Part shown: one piece after another, positions 23,890 to 35,869 of the stretch
How the letters are laid out: each line of letters starts with the position of its first letter
Position numbering within the stretch: the first letter of the stretch is position 1
Source of the DNA: Typhlomys cinereus
Lineage: Eukaryota > Chordata > Mammalia > Rodentia > Platacanthomyidae
Length of the DNA: 64,000 nucleotides
Assembly: GCA_023101885.1 (NCBI GenBank)
Contig: JALPQD010000233.1
Coordinates: 2,207,501-2,271,500, forward strand
Direction of reading: 5' to 3'
Notes under the pieces: model-generated
What the model was told of the DNA's origin: nothing
The model's input: the letters and a program-made list of their open reading frames with translations, nothing else
The model's database searches: none
Translations under genes and position numbers: made by a program

Positions 23890-24215
23890 AGTGGTTACTG
23901 ATAGCCTGTGCCAGATGGGAGAAGAGGAACTACTTTCTTCAGTTATTTATCCACTTATAAGTCATACATGCTCAAAATGTACTCAGATATAACATTCCAG
24001 AAAATATATATGTGATATAGATATGTATCATAGTGTAGTTCATATCTAAACAGGACATGGGAAATAGGTGAGAGAATTACTAGAAAGAAGAGACTGTGAA
24101 GTGGGGGAAGAGAGGAGGATGAGATTAGATAGTGAGGGGTGGAAAACACATGAATTCATTGTATTTGTCTATCAAAGTATCAAAGAATATAAAAAATTTA
24201 TTAAAAAATAATAAA
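23890..24215 (+). mobile_element. Old L1 3' end
   Basis: A purine tract (AAGTGGGGGAAGAGAGGAGG) is followed by ATGAATTCATTGTATTTGTC, ATCAAAGTATCAAAGAATAT and AAAAAATTTATTAAAAAAT, the standard old rodent L1 terminus. Confidence 0.7.
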
Positions 24216-24364
24216 AAGAGATGATAAAGTCAACTAAAAAAGATAAATGCTGCTAATTCAAAGAGTAGCCATTACAGATTAAATATGTCACTTTCAGTGA
24301 ATGTAAATCATATACAGCATAAAATTTTGGTAGTGGACCTTTATGTTAATTCTTTGTTCATATG

Positions 24365-24720
24365 CTTCTTTTTTAAAAATTGTTTTTTCTGTTTTTAAAA
24401 TTTCATGCATCTATATGATGCATTTTGATCATATTTACTCTTTCCCAATCCCCTCGCCATTCCCCCACACTCCATCTTGCCCACTTTTATGCCCTCTTTT
24501 CAAACACAGGACTATATTATAAATATGAAATGTTCCCACATGACTAAGACTCCCCCCAAAATGTAAAGAACTATTATTTTGCCAGTGTCCTACAAGGGTG
24601 AATAAGTATAGTGTGAGCACCTAGAGTCTGGTCATGTACAGTCTACCATGGATAAATTCACAGTTTGACCCACAGAAGGCCAGTTATGGTATGAGCTCAT
24701 GGACTCCAGACCAAGCCACC
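24365..24720 (-). mobile_element. Old L1 3' end
   Basis: On the plus strand TTTCATGCATCTATATGATG, GATCATATTTACTCTTTCCC, AATCCCCTCGCCATTCCCCC and TTTTATGCCCTCTTTTC form the reversed L1 terminus with a polypyrimidine tract. Confidence 0.6.
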
Positions 24721-24812
24721 ATGTTTCTTTATTATCGTTATGCAATCTAAGTTATTTGATTAAAAGCGGAATAGCAGGGTTCTAACATTAGTGCCCTTTT
24801 TCTCCAGATAAC

Positions 24813-25042
24813 AATGTTGAATATTTTTTATTATTATTATTATTATTATTTATTCAACTGTGCACATGTGCGTGTGTATGTGCGCGTGCGCGTGTGTGTC
24901 TGTGTGTGTGTGTGTGTCTGTGTATGTGTAGAACCACGGACGAATTCGCGAACCGCCATGGACGCCTCCAACTCCTTCTGCCCCGGGATTCACAGGCTCC
25001 GCCCTAACCCTGAGCCACTTCTCCAGCCCAATGTTGAATATT
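24813..25042 (-). mobile_element. Young tRNA-derived SINE, copy B, internally deleted, 13-bp TSD
   Basis: AATGTTGAATATT flanks it at 24813-24825 and 25030-25042. Both ends are intact: a (TTA)n tail on the left and TCTCCAGCCC on the right. The interior jumps from CAGGCTCCGCCCTA straight to ACCCTGAGCC. About 110-130 bases are gone compared with the other copies, including the whole B box and anticodon-like hairpin. Confidence 0.95.
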
Positions 25043-25189
25043 CTTATTTAAATCTTTTACACAATATTTTGTCACAAATTAGACTTCTGCAAGGTAAATC
25101 AAAAGATAGTTAAGCACATTTAGAGATAGTAAAGAGTTCCTAATTCTTCTTCAGAGGTAGTGTATGAGTGAACTTATCAAAACAGCATG
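25043..25189. other. Unique DNA
   Basis: No recognised content. Confidence 0.4.
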
Positions 25190-25440
25190 GGAGTGCATGT
25201 TTCACTTCACCTCCCCTGGGTGATGGCATAGTGTGGCAGGTTCCATTGAAAGAGACTGACCAGACAGCAGTTCCTAAAACAATTTGAGAAGAAAAAAATT
25301 GGAAGGAATATTATAAGGCAGGTTGGGAGTGTGGGGGAAGGAAGAAATACTAGAGGACAGAGGGGAGAATAAATGGAAGGTTTTGGACACAATGAATGAA
25401 AATATCAAAGAGCAAAATTTATCAAAAAAGAAAAGTGGAA
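25190..25440 (+). mobile_element. Old L1 3' end
   Basis: GGGAGTGTGGGGGAAGGAAG, GAGGACAGAGGGGAGAAT and AATATCAAAGAGCAAAATTT followed by an A-rich tail. Left boundary uncertain. Confidence 0.55.
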
Positions 25441-25559
25441 AAAGATACAATGTTATTATTGGAAAAAAATAAAGATATCCAGCTCTCAAATGCTTAACAA
25501 AAACACACAAAAATATCTGGAAAAATGTTCAGCATCTCCTAAGGAAACCATGACAGTAT

Positions 25560-25900
25560 CTGCAGCCTTGATTCTTTGTTCTGATTCTTTCAGGATTGGC
25601 TTAATATGGTTTGGGGTGGTCAATTAAATAAGCCCTTCCATTGTTCTGGCTGAATAATGATTTGATTTTCCAAGACTGCTAATCCATTATTTTAATTAGC
25701 ATTAAATTCATAAAAACTAAATAGGCTTTAAAGAATCTTAAAAACCCTGAAATAAATACCGCAAATGCAATTATCAGAAAGAAAGACAATAATAACTCTC
25801 ATTTGGGTAATAAAGTAGAACTGCTTCCACAGAAAATAATTAGAACAATAAAACCACACGTTAGAAAAATTTGGAAGAATTTGAATGCACTTCTATTCCT
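25560..25900. promoter_or_regulatory. Candidate conserved non-coding element (homeobox-motif rich)
   Basis: GGTCAATTAAATAAGC, CTGAATAATGATTTGATTTT, GCTAATCCATTATTTTAATT, TAGCATTAAATTC and GCAAATGCAATTATCAG pack many TAAT-core, TAATCC (K50 homeodomain) and SOX-like sites in a repeat-free block. Inference from composition only. Confidence 0.35.
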
Positions 25901-26589
25901 GCCACTCTAGGAAGGCTCTTGAAATAGAACAGACGAGCAAGACATCTACTGATTTATTTATTAGTCCATTCCACAGAATTCACACAGAAGCAGTAATCTA
26001 GCATCAATTAGAAATCACTTAAAGAGCTCACCCTCCCCCCAAATCATAAATGTTCATCTATGTGTAGAAAGAAAGAGAGAGATTCAGGAGGAAAACTCCT
26101 CATTAATAAATCATTCAGATTTGAGGAGAAAATAACAAGAGAATGATAGGAAAATATATTTACATGTTTAGCTATATGTCATAATAGCTGCTTTCCTGAG
26201 GAAATTATCAGAACATGGAGAATCAATAGAAGACATGTGCAATCATGAAGAAAGGAAAGTCACATAAATGACAGTGTTGAAACTCTCTAGGGTGTTTCCT
26301 AGTCTCCTATCACCTGATGAATTTTGGCCTACAGATATTCTCTATTTTAAATAATATTTACTGTATCAAGTTTGTTCATTGTATGTAATTTTATAATAAT
26401 TTTAAGGCAAATCTCTATGTATGTTTCACAGGTTTAAGATAAGTTCTCAGGATGACTATAGGAGAGCTCAGGGATAAAACATTCAGATAAACTTTTGGAA
26501 GAACAAAACTCAGTCTCGCCTGTCATCTTTATTAGAGATACCTCAGGAACCAGAATATTCCACTGACAGAAGATCTTATTCCAACAATC

Positions 26590-26960
26590 ATGTAATGCAG
26601 TTATTTTCCCTCCCAAGAGGGCAGCATGGGCTGCCACAGGCACCTACAGCTGCAAGCAAGCAAGAGAAACTAGACTGTGAAAGGATGAAGATGAACTTTT
26701 CCACAAAAGCCCATGAGATCCTAAGCCTGTACCATAAGGAGCTCTGGTGTTGGCAGGGCTGTGCAAAATTGTCTGGAGCCCTTACAGGAAGCTGCGTCTT
26801 TGTTTTTTTATTTGGTGAGTCAGACTGCTGAGACACAATGGTGACTCAGGTAACTGCTTTGACATTAGAGCCAAGACTACTGTGCTCATCTAGGAAATTG
26901 AGGACTTTGGTCCTGAAGGAAAGATGTGTTGATGCCTCAGCATCTGGAATGAACATAGCC
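26590..26960. promoter_or_regulatory. Candidate enhancer with paired AP-1/MAF-like sites
   Basis: Less AT-rich, repeat-free block. TGAGTCA lies at 26816-26822 and TGACTCA at 26842-26848, 26 bp apart, with a MAF half-site-like TGCTGAGAC between them. A minus-strand frame of 82 codons is open here but shows no recognisable product. Confidence 0.35.
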
Positions 26961-28905
26961 CACAATCTTTATTCACCTGTAACATCACCAGAGGGTAGAT
27001 GCTCAGTCTCCAGGGATGATCTTGTTTGGACACATTTCCACTCACAAGTAATGAAAAATACTTTTGTCTTCCTTCTTTCCTAGGACCTTCTTTCCTCTTC
27101 ATGTCATGTTATTATACAGGTGTTCCTCTTTTTAAGGACTGTCTTTTTACTCCTAAATCACATCTTCTGCAAAGCTCCCAAAACAGGGAATGAAATTAGT
27201 TGTACACATTGTTGTGAATGATTATTACCTTATTTTTTCTAACAATTTTAGTTCCAGGTTCTCTTAAACCCATTGACAAAGATTTTTTTCATAGTTGTAC
27301 CTTTTGAAATATTTTATGAAAATTAGATTCTGTTGGAAGCCCCCTAAAAGAAGTTTAGTACTGAAAAGTATCAAAACCAACATTTGAGAATATCTTGCTA
27401 TTTTCAGATATTATCCCCCAAACTAACATAAAACCTAGTAATATTTGACAGAGGACAGAATAATGTCATGGAATAGCCAAATATAAATAAAAATCAACAT
27501 TATTATTCTATTACACATAAATTAACACTTCATAAATCTCTTCAAATGTTCACTTAAAAGATTTCTGAATTATAAGGTCATTTGTACACAATGCACTCTT
27601 TTAAATAACAGCACTCTTTCTAAAGTCATTTCATATTATGGAATGCTAATTTGTATAACAGGAGAAAAATATCATATTACATTCATAACTTTGAACATTA
27701 TACATAAATATTAATGAAGGCCATCTTTAATTTTTTCCCATTCAGAGAAAACCAATATTTGCTTTAATGCTACCTAGAAAATAGGACATGATCATCTCAC
27801 CCTCACCAGCCAAAGTATTCAGTGGTTCTTTTAGGATTATTAGAGACAAGTCTTAAATGCTTTGATTATGGCAAGGCATGACATGATGAAAACAAGAGAG
27901 AACACAGAATATTTTGCACACAAGAGATGTTGTGCTAAGCACCCCAGTCCATACTGAAACTTGCTCACCAGTTCCTTTTTTCATTCATGTCAACAGTTGT
28001 GAGATTTATGTCTATGAAATGAGTATTTACAAAATATCTAGAGAAATTACAGATTCTAGGAATTCAATGGCTGGTCTGCAAAACCTCTGATCCCACTCTC
28101 AACTCTGTGGAGATATTCCATTTTGAAGCCACATCCAATTTGTTTCTCAATAACATTTATGTACCTCTATATTTCTCATTTAAAGGAAATCCACTGTACA
28201 TCATTATCCATGCATTTCTTTCTCAAATACCCTTAATTCCTTGCCTTTTACACCATAATTTTCAGAGGAAATATTTTCAATATCATTTGATTCCTACTCG
28301 CCATCTTTTTAGGTTAGCATGATCAGATTTGTCGAAACATTATTTTGCAACAAATTCACTATCTGCCTTTTATAGAGAGTAATGGGAACTCTATGATTTT
28401 TTTCTATGAAATTTAGTTATTCCAGAGATTCCCATTCCTAATATCCTCTTCTATTATTAAACCACCTTCCTTCTCTCATTTTATATCCAACAGGTGATCA
28501 TTACAAGTTTGTACAGCAGTTACCAAATGCAAATTTCCTCACAAAGTTTAGAAAAGTTAACCATTTCCTGTCTTGTCCTCAGAGTAGTCCTTGTCTACCC
28601 TTTTCAAGACTCTCCAATTTTGAGTGCATCTCAGGTATAAGCTTGAAGTCATTCAGATCATTTTACTCGCTGTCTTCTAGCCTAACCACTACATTTTCCT
28701 AAGCAAACAACCAAGTCATGATGTCTTATGTTCACTGATAACACACCAAAAAGATATGCTTTATAAGCTGTTAAATGCCACATCTCATTCCTTATCCCTC
28801 GTCTTACATGATTCTTTGTCTAGGCAAGGTTTCTTTAGTGGTATCACCTTCTGTTGACTCTGTCCTCCTAGTCTAGCTTCCTCTTCAAGAAATTTGCTAA
28901 GGTTT

Positions 28906-29212
28906 TTGATATGTTTTATCACTCAAGGAGTCATGTGCTAAAATCTTGCTCACTAATGTGAAAATGCAGAAACCTTTAAGAGGTGGAAAGCAGAGCGAAA
29001 TAATTAGACCTCAGGGACACTGATAGTAATTCGCTCTCTCTATCTAGAGTGATATGTTACAAATGAATGAATGTCAATTTTCCATGTGAAACATCTGGCA
29101 AAACCAATTCCTTCTCTACATCTGTACTATGTTCCATCTCATCCCAGAGAGCTCTCTTTCTAGACCACAAACTTAAAATTTCAACCTCCAATACTGTGAG
29201 TTCAATGACTTC
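28906..29212 (+). mobile_element. Possible MaLR LTR fragment
   Basis: AGTCATGTGCTAAAATC, AACCTTTAAGAGGTGGAAAG and AATAATTAGACCTCAGGG, and later CAACCTCCAATACTGTGAG, match MaLR LTR landmarks in the right order. Highly degenerate. Confidence 0.4.
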
Positions 29213-29219
29213 CTACCCT

Positions 29220-29424
29220 TTATTTTTTAAAATATTTTAATGTATATTTATTAATTTTTCTATGTTTACAAGCATGTTGAGTATTCAACCCAGCTTTCCT
29301 TCCTTACCCTTCCCTTCCGTTTTTTCTCTTCCCTTCATTATTCCATCCCACTTTTTTAAAAAAATTTTTTATTATTATTATTATTTATTCAACTGTGTGC
29401 ATATGTGTGTGTATGTGCGCGCGC

Positions 29425-29465
<41 letters not shown>

Positions 29466-29790
29466 ACCACGGACGAATTCGCGAACCACCATGGACGCCT
29501 CCACTTCCTTCTGCCCCCGGGATTCACAGGCTCTGCCCTACCAGGATCAGAAACGCAGGCCGCCCCCGCTTCCGCCCGGCGTCTATAGTCTATACGTGGG
29601 ATCTGGGATCCGAACTCAGGATCTTCCGCCTGCAAGGCGGAGGCTTAACCCTGAGCCATCTCTCCAGCCCTCCAGCCCACTTTTTGTCTGTGTACTTCTA
29701 TGGACTTTAAATTGGACTCAAGACTGGCTTGTCAGAATGGCACCCATCGCTGTTATTGTAAACTAGAACAAGAACCTAAAAAGGTAAGGA
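29220..29790 (-). mobile_element. L1 3' end, interrupted by SINE copy C
   Basis: TTTACAAGCATGTTGAGTAT, TCAACCCAGCTTTCCTTCC and a polypyrimidine tract to 29356 are the reversed L1 3' UTR. After the SINE it resumes at 29671 with the duplicated site and TACTTCTATGGACTTTAAAT. The same subfamily recurs at 47.78-48.09 kb. Confidence 0.7.
29342..29685 (-). mobile_element. Young tRNA-derived SINE, copy C, 15-bp TSD, inside L1
   Basis: TCCA(T/G)CCCACTTTTT flanks it at 29342-29356 and 29671-29685. It has the full-length young structure: (TTA)n tail, (GT)n of about 34 bases, CpG-rich body with GAATTCGCGAACC, B box and the GGGCTGGAGAGATGGCTCAG head on the minus strand. An extra GTCTATA duplication is present at about 29581-29595. 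Confidence 0.93.
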
Positions 29791-29829
29791 AATAGATTAA
29801 TAGGGAAGATTCATTTTATGAGAGTTGAG

Positions 29830-29937
29830 AGACACTTATCCTATGCATACGTGCAGCACATGAGCTTCCAGGTATCAAATTCAGGTCGCCTGGTTTGCAA
29901 GCAGGCATCTTACCCATTGAGCTGTCTCGCCAGCCCT
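29830..29937 (-). mobile_element. B2/B4-like SINE head
   Basis: GTATCAAATTCAGGTCGCC, CATTGAGCTGTCTCGCCAGC on the plus strand is the reversed tRNA-like head of a B2/B4-type SINE. The tail portion is degraded. Confidence 0.75.
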
Positions 29938-29984
29938 GACTTTTTTATTTTTAAATATTTTATTTATTTCATCAAAGATGTACA

Positions 29985-30103
29985 CACTAGAGGACAACTT
30001 TCAGAATTTAGTTATTTTTCCACCATGTGAGCTCCAGGTATCAAAGTCAGATTACCAAGTTTGCACACAAGACCATTAGCTTCTGAACTATCTCGCCACC
30101 CCC
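29985..30103 (-). mobile_element. B4/RSINE-like SINE
   Basis: CCACCATGTGAGCTCCAGG, ATCAAAGTCAGATTACCAAG and TGAACTATCTCGCCACCCCC match the reversed ID-derived half of B4-like composites. Confidence 0.7.
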
Positions 30104-30734
30104 AAAAAATACCTATCGCATTTGTAATGTCAAGTTGGAATTGATTTCTTAAATCTTGTGTGAAAAGTTATGTTAACAATTACCTTTTGCTTATAAGACT
30201 TCCCACTCTGCTCCTATTATGCCGTATTTTTCTTTTTTCCCTGCATTATTCCCCTATATTTCTCCTGGTTTCCATTCATCTGTTAATACCTGTAAAGCTA
30301 TGTCCTCTTCTTTCTAATACCTGAACTTAACTCCTGGTTACCTCACCCACTGCCATAGTTTTAAGGCCATTATGTAGAGACAATTCAAAAAGGATATTTT
30401 TAACTGAGATCTAACTATTAATATGCTAGCATATTCAAGTAGATTTTAAACATCAATTTTGTATTTTACTGGTATTTCACAACTGCCATGCTGAGAATGA
30501 AAATGGTGAATGCACAAAACTGTCTTGCAATCTCTCCACCCAGAAATTCTCCCAGTTTTAGAGACTGATGAAACTCAGAAACAGTCCTCATGATTTCCTA
30601 CATATTCAGCAAGATATATCCCATTTTGACTCCCAGATATGCCTGAAATCCATTCACTTCATCTAATATCATCTCCACAAAGCTCCTATCTAGGATAGCA
30701 ATTGCAATCTCTGGCCCTTGCTTTTTTGTTTTCA
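30104..30734. other. Unique DNA
   Basis: Pyrimidine-leaning stretch at 30200-30360; nothing recognised. Confidence 0.45.
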
Positions 30735-30862
30735 TGCTGTCTTTGAGACAAGGTCTTGCTACAATGTCTGTGTTGCCCTAGAAATCATGCCCTTGCTGCC
30801 TCTGCCTCTCAAGTTCCAAGATTACAGATGTGCACACACTATTCATAGGCCACTGAGCACAA
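30735..30862 (-). mobile_element. B1-like SINE
   Basis: TTTGAGACAAGGTCTTGCTA, CTGTGTTGCCCTAGAAATC, CTGCCTCTGCCTCTCAAG and GATTACAGATGTGCACAC are the reversed B1 (7SL-derived) landmarks. Confidence 0.8.
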
Positions 30863-31315
30863 GAATAGCTTCTAGTTACATGTATTTGAATATTATACCT
30901 CCAATCATAAGTTTTTACTGTGCTGGTAAAATAAACTCTGATTATTTTTCCTGATTTCACCTGAAAATACGTTACCATCTAGAGAAGGGAGAGAACAAGG
31001 TTATTAATCTGCCCAGGTTTATTATTTTTTCACTTTCATTCCATAGGGGGGAATTTTCTAATCATGTGACTTGCTTTAAATGGTATAAAGTTAGCATAAG
31101 TTGTGGTTTTTGAAGAGTATGTGGCTAATATGCTAGATTTGACCATGTATAATAGGGGCCAATTTTTTTTCAATGGAGTTTGATCTATAAGAAAAGTCTA
31201 AACTTGAGGTCAGTACGGGAGAATACAAGATCTTGTGAAGGGTTTGCCTACTTGTCTAAAAAAAAATGTCTGCCTTTTTTTTTTCAATACTTCAAAAGTT
31301 CAGTGCTTATGAGAT
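30863..31315. other. Unique DNA
   Basis: No recognised content. Confidence 0.45.
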
Positions 31316-31445
31316 AATATAGTAGCTCATTCTTGTTATCCCCAGTAGGCAGACTAAAGCAGGAGGAACATGCCAATCGAAGATACATAGTGAATTTAGT
31401 AGCTTAAGCTACACAGAGGGACTGTTTCCAAAATCAAAGGTTGGG
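31316..31445 (+). mobile_element. B1-like SINE, diverged
   Basis: TAGTAGCTCATTCTTGTTAT, AAAGCAGGAGGAACATGCC, AGCTACACAGAGGGACTG and TTTCCAAAATCAAAGG follow the B1 order on the plus strand. Confidence 0.65.
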
Positions 31446-32460
31446 GTTTGCTTTAGTACTAGAATGTTTGCATATTCAGAACCTCCACAAAACAAGCATG
31501 TACAAGCTACTGTATTACAAGCACAAACATTCTTTATTCACAGTAATAACAATTACCAAAATAGCTTTTTATCAGTATCAGTAACACCTGATTCTCACAG
31601 AATGATGCAAAAAAGGCCAGAGTTGCCTGTACATACAGTAACAGAAATGTTAGGGAAAAAAAGAACCACTAGTTAGAAACCCAAATCCTTTTACCAGCAT
31701 TAAGTCTACCTGATCTATGCTGTGAAAAGACTTCATCCTCATTTCATTGGTCTTTTCTCTGGAGAAATATATACCTCTCTCTTTGAGGATATGTAAGCAT
31801 CATTGGAACGATAATTCAGAACAGAAACAGTGAGAACCTGTGTAAAAATGCAAAAGAATGACCCTTGAGAATTAGCCATTCAACAAGTCAAGCCTCTGCA
31901 GATGCACAGCAGAGTGAGAATGTAATCCTTCTCATCACCACTCTCTAGAATTAGGAGTCCTTTGTTACCTTAGTGCAATTTAGACTGTATGAAGATATAT
32001 ACATGAAATTGAGTAATTAAAACCATAAAATCTAGACAAAATATGCATGGATATATTGAACAATTTTTTATTTAAATAGAATGTACTATTTAGCATCAAT
32101 TTCTGAAGAAACTTGGAGCCTATGACTCTAGAGGATTATATGGACATGTGTTTGCTATGTGACATGTTCATCAATAGCAGGAGAGATGAGAGAGGATATA
32201 TATAATCTTAGCATTCTCACCTGTGACTAGTGCCTGACACATCAAATTGCCAGCCAATATCTGAGTTCTAATAATCCTTCTGCTCAGAATCGAGGCAGAC
32301 TCCCTGGGCCAGGCTTACAAGAGACTGATAAAAACTGTTGTTCTTTAGCTTTTTCTTAAACATGTGGATATAGAGGCTCGATCATAACAGCTATCTTTAT
32401 CCTAAATGTATTTTATCTTATTGTTCATAATCATTCCTTATCATATCATAACCCAAATTT
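31446..32460. other. Unique AT-rich DNA
   Basis: No recognised content. Confidence 0.45.
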
Positions 32461-32464
32461 CAAA

Positions 32465-32570
32465 ATAAAAGGACATGAATGTGGGAAGTTCTGGGATGCT
32501 ATAATGTATTGTATATGTATGTGAGACTTTTAATGAATAAATACAAATATCATTAAAAATGAGTCCATGA
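32465..32570 (+). mobile_element. Possible old L1 3' end
   Basis: GGACATGAATGTGGGAAG, AATGTATTGTATATGTATGT and AATATCATTAAAAATG resemble a degenerate L1 terminus. Short and weak. Confidence 0.4.
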
Positions 32571-32952
32571 CCTCCAAACAATTAAAAAATAAGCCCTAAC
32601 ATATTATGCATTCCTTATGAGTAGACGGTTTAAGAAGAAATAAAGTTCATTTAAAAGTACAAAAATGCATATATGTGGCACAGAAATGGAAAGAGGAATT
32701 ACATACCTGGTAGTTTTCCTATTAATAGACTCATCCTCCTGATTAATTTATACTGATCTAAGAATTATTTTGTATACCCAAGAGTTCAAAAACATTTGAA
32801 TGTGTGCTTCAAATATGTATGTTCTTCAAGATTCATATAATGTTCACTTGAGTTATATTTTTCCCTTCTGAAAATATGTGAGATCACAAGTAGTACTTTT
32901 AAAATGAAATTGTTGAAATAATGAAATACATGGCAGTTATTTTTTAATTTTT

Positions 32953-32956
<4 letters not shown>
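32571..32956. other. Unique AT-rich DNA
   Basis: No recognised content. Confidence 0.45.
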
Positions 32957-33015
<59 letters not shown>

Positions 33016-33203
33016 GTGAAAGGGCACTATATATCCCTATGGAGGCCCTAGGATGACTTTGGTAATCATCTCTGCCCACCAGGGCAAGAAGTGTAAGCTG
33101 CTACCATTTCTGCTTGGTGTTTTTATATGGGACCTGGAATCTGAACTCAGAACCTTCTGCTTGGGAAACAGAGGCTTAACTCCTGAGCCATCTCTCGAGA
33201 CTA
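32957..33203 (-). mobile_element. Older-tier tRNA-derived SINE with long (GT)n
   Basis: A (GT)n tract of about 62 bases (32957-33018, one TT interruption) is followed by a CpG-depleted body (CCCTATGGAGGCCCTAGGAT) and a head that reads CCTGAGCCATCTCTCGAG on the plus strand. Homologous to the copies at 56.6 kb and 5.5 kb. Confidence 0.85.
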
Positions 33204-34345
33204 CTCATTTTTGCATTCACACAAGACAACCAGTCTGTCTTAAATTTTTTTTGAATATCATCAAACTTTCTACTTAAATGGTACTAAGTGGAAGAATTTC
33301 TTTTGAAATCTGGAAGTATTTTAATAGTATATATGTATATGTTTATATATGTGTGTACATATGTGTATATATATATATATATGATAAGTATTTTTAAATA
33401 CTAAAGCATTTTGGAATGAAGATGTCTATTAGTATGACCAAAGAACCCCATTCAGGACTGAGTGTAGAAGGTTCTATTATGGGGAGAGAGAGAAAATAAA
33501 GCAAATGTTCAAGTTAAGAGATATGTCAAGTCTAAGATTACGTTAGAGATTGAAATTCCATGGAGATATGCATTAAGTAAGTGCAGAGAATTTGACAGAA
33601 GATTGACATAGGATAATGAAGCCAAGTCTTCCCAAACACTATCTACATGTAGTTGTTCCAGCTCCACAGAAATGTTTCTCTAAAGTGATCTGAACCTTAA
33701 CATCTCTAACTCTATACTTTCTTGTAGGTGACTTTGGTCCTATTTTGAAGCAGCAAGAAACAGGGAAGATAATGTGAATCAGTACTTCTAGATGTGATGT
33801 CTTAAAGAAATATTTAATTATTTGAAACAACAGTTATAGTTGAGCATTTCACTTAAGCTGAATCACACATGAATACATAAAAAAAAAAACCCACAAGCAC
33901 TAATAACATCATACCTGTATCTTCTTCATCTTCAGTAGAAACCAAAAATTTTGTAGTATCTATTTGGAGCTGTCTTTTACACTTTGATTATTTGAAATGA
34001 TGGTGATTAAACACACTCCTGGCCATTAATGTTAATAAATATGTAAATATAAGTATAAATTCTTTTGTCAAAAGAGATCATTTATTAAAAATGAATTTAT
34101 AACTAACTTCTTTTGCAACTTTGAATTGTTTTGTTTTATTAATTTAAAAATCATTCTTCCAAAAGATCTGTGTTTTATAAGAATTTTAACAAAAGATTGA
34201 CACAAAATTTCAAAATGCTGTTACTGTAAAGTTCTGAGTATTCACAACCATTTGCAATTTTGAAAATAGAATTGTTAAACCTTTAGAATTGAGAAGAATC
34301 TATTTAAACTTTAAAATTAACAAATGTATACTGGTGAATGCTGAA
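33204..34345. other. Unique AT-rich DNA
   Basis: A TA/GTATAT microsatellite patch lies at about 33330-33382; nothing else is recognised. Confidence 0.45.
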
Positions 34346-34600
34346 ATTTCTGAATTTATTGGTTCTAAAGCAACCTGTTCTCCTTGAATATGCAAATATG
34401 CCAGCAGTGAAAAATTCAAAATCAATTACAATCTGAATAGTGTTTATAATTACATCAATATGCTATGTGCAAAGAGTCAGGCAGGATCAGGAACAAATAC
34501 TCAGCAGTTCTAATGCTGTCCATAGCAAAATCATTCGTAGTCCCCAGCTTCTTCAATTGAATTAACATAGCTGAGAAGATTCTTCTAATTTTGTGATTTT
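34346..34600. promoter_or_regulatory. Candidate conserved element with POU octamer
   Basis: Contains a perfect octamer ATGCAAAT at 34390-34397 within GAATATGCAAATATGCC, AAAATCAATTACAATCTG, GCTGTCCATAGCAAAATCA and TTCAATTGAATTAACATAGC. Repeat-free. Inference only. Confidence 0.3.
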
Positions 34601-35744
34601 TGTAGTTTAAATATTTACTAAACAAGAAAGGATTATAACAGAATTAAAAAACTTTCCATTTAACATAAATGAGAGTTCAATTCAGAAAATAAAATCTATG
34701 TATCCATTTTTAACTAGTGTCTCTAAGCTGAAAAAGCCTTTTATTAGATAAAGTTTCTACAAAGTACTTTAGGACAAGAATGTGTTGATTCATAGACCAG
34801 CAGATTTACAAAGAAAATAATTTCACTCTTTTGAAATAGACAATCATTTTAACATACACCTCATTGCATCATATTGCTTCTTGGAATTCTTTATTTTATA
34901 AAATAAAGCCCACCACTAAGGAGACTTTTCTTAGAGTTTCAAGATTGTGAGGACACTAATTAAATGATGCTTAGAAACTAACGCTAACCAATACTAGTTA
35001 GAAAATACACCAAATTTGCATATTGCTTCTGATATAAAAATCAGTTTATGAAAAATTGTAACTCAAAAGGGAAAATTGATTCCCTGTCATGTTTAATTCT
35101 CCATGTTGCTAAATTAAAACTTGCCCCTCACAAATACCTTGAAGTGACATTTTGCAGACAGATCTAGATTGACCATCATCTAAAATTCCTCATAGAAAAG
35201 ATAGAAAATGAATTTTAAAAAACTTTTCAAAAATTTCCTTCTATAGTTGACAAAAAGTGAATGATTTTCAAATAAAAGATTGTAAAAATCTATCAACAAA
35301 GAAGATGAAGTGAAGTACAGTTAATGTATCTAAAATTGTAAAATTGTTTTTAAAAGTACCCTATTCATTGCATCAAAATGCAATTTTCAATATAGAAGCA
35401 TCACAGTGTGAACTCCATGTACTGCACTTTGGCACAATAAAGCAAGCAAAATTAATCCCCTCCCCCTGAAGACCTCTAGAAATGAAAATCCATTATTGTA
35501 ATAATATTTGTACTTATGTCTTGATGCTTCTGTGCTGGATTTGAATGTCATGAAATGATTATATATAGTTGTTGATGAGGGCATATGTATAGATAATTAC
35601 ATAAATAATCCTCTTTACTTAGGTTCAAGGTGACTTTTTGGAGCAAGTATAGACTAGTTGCAACCTAATAAAAGTCCTAACGATTTCCTTTACTGCTGAG
35701 ATATGAGTACTACAATGCTGAGATTTTCTCAGAGGTGCTTTGCT

Positions 35745-35767
35745 TTCTACATGGATCCCATGTAGAA
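35745..35767. repeat. Perfect 10-bp hairpin
   Basis: TTCTACATGG and CCATGTAGAA around a 3-base loop (ATC). Confidence 0.85.
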
Positions 35768-35869
35768 TTTGATGGGAAGTCCTGCAAATTCACAACCATT
35801 CACCAGCTGTCTGTTCTCAAACAAAAAACATCTATTTGACTCATGAATATCCTGGATGGGGTAGTGATC

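Larger units (their letters stand above)
25441..28905. other. Mostly unique DNA
   Basis: No genes. Two blocks inside stand out (25560-25900 and 26590-26960, separate entries). 28450-28800 is less AT-rich and may hold very old LINE2, but I cannot support it. Confidence 0.5.

Noticed and set aside
28450..28900. Ancient LINE2
   Set aside because: A vague resemblance in pyrimidine-rich stretches only; no stretch I could match in order.
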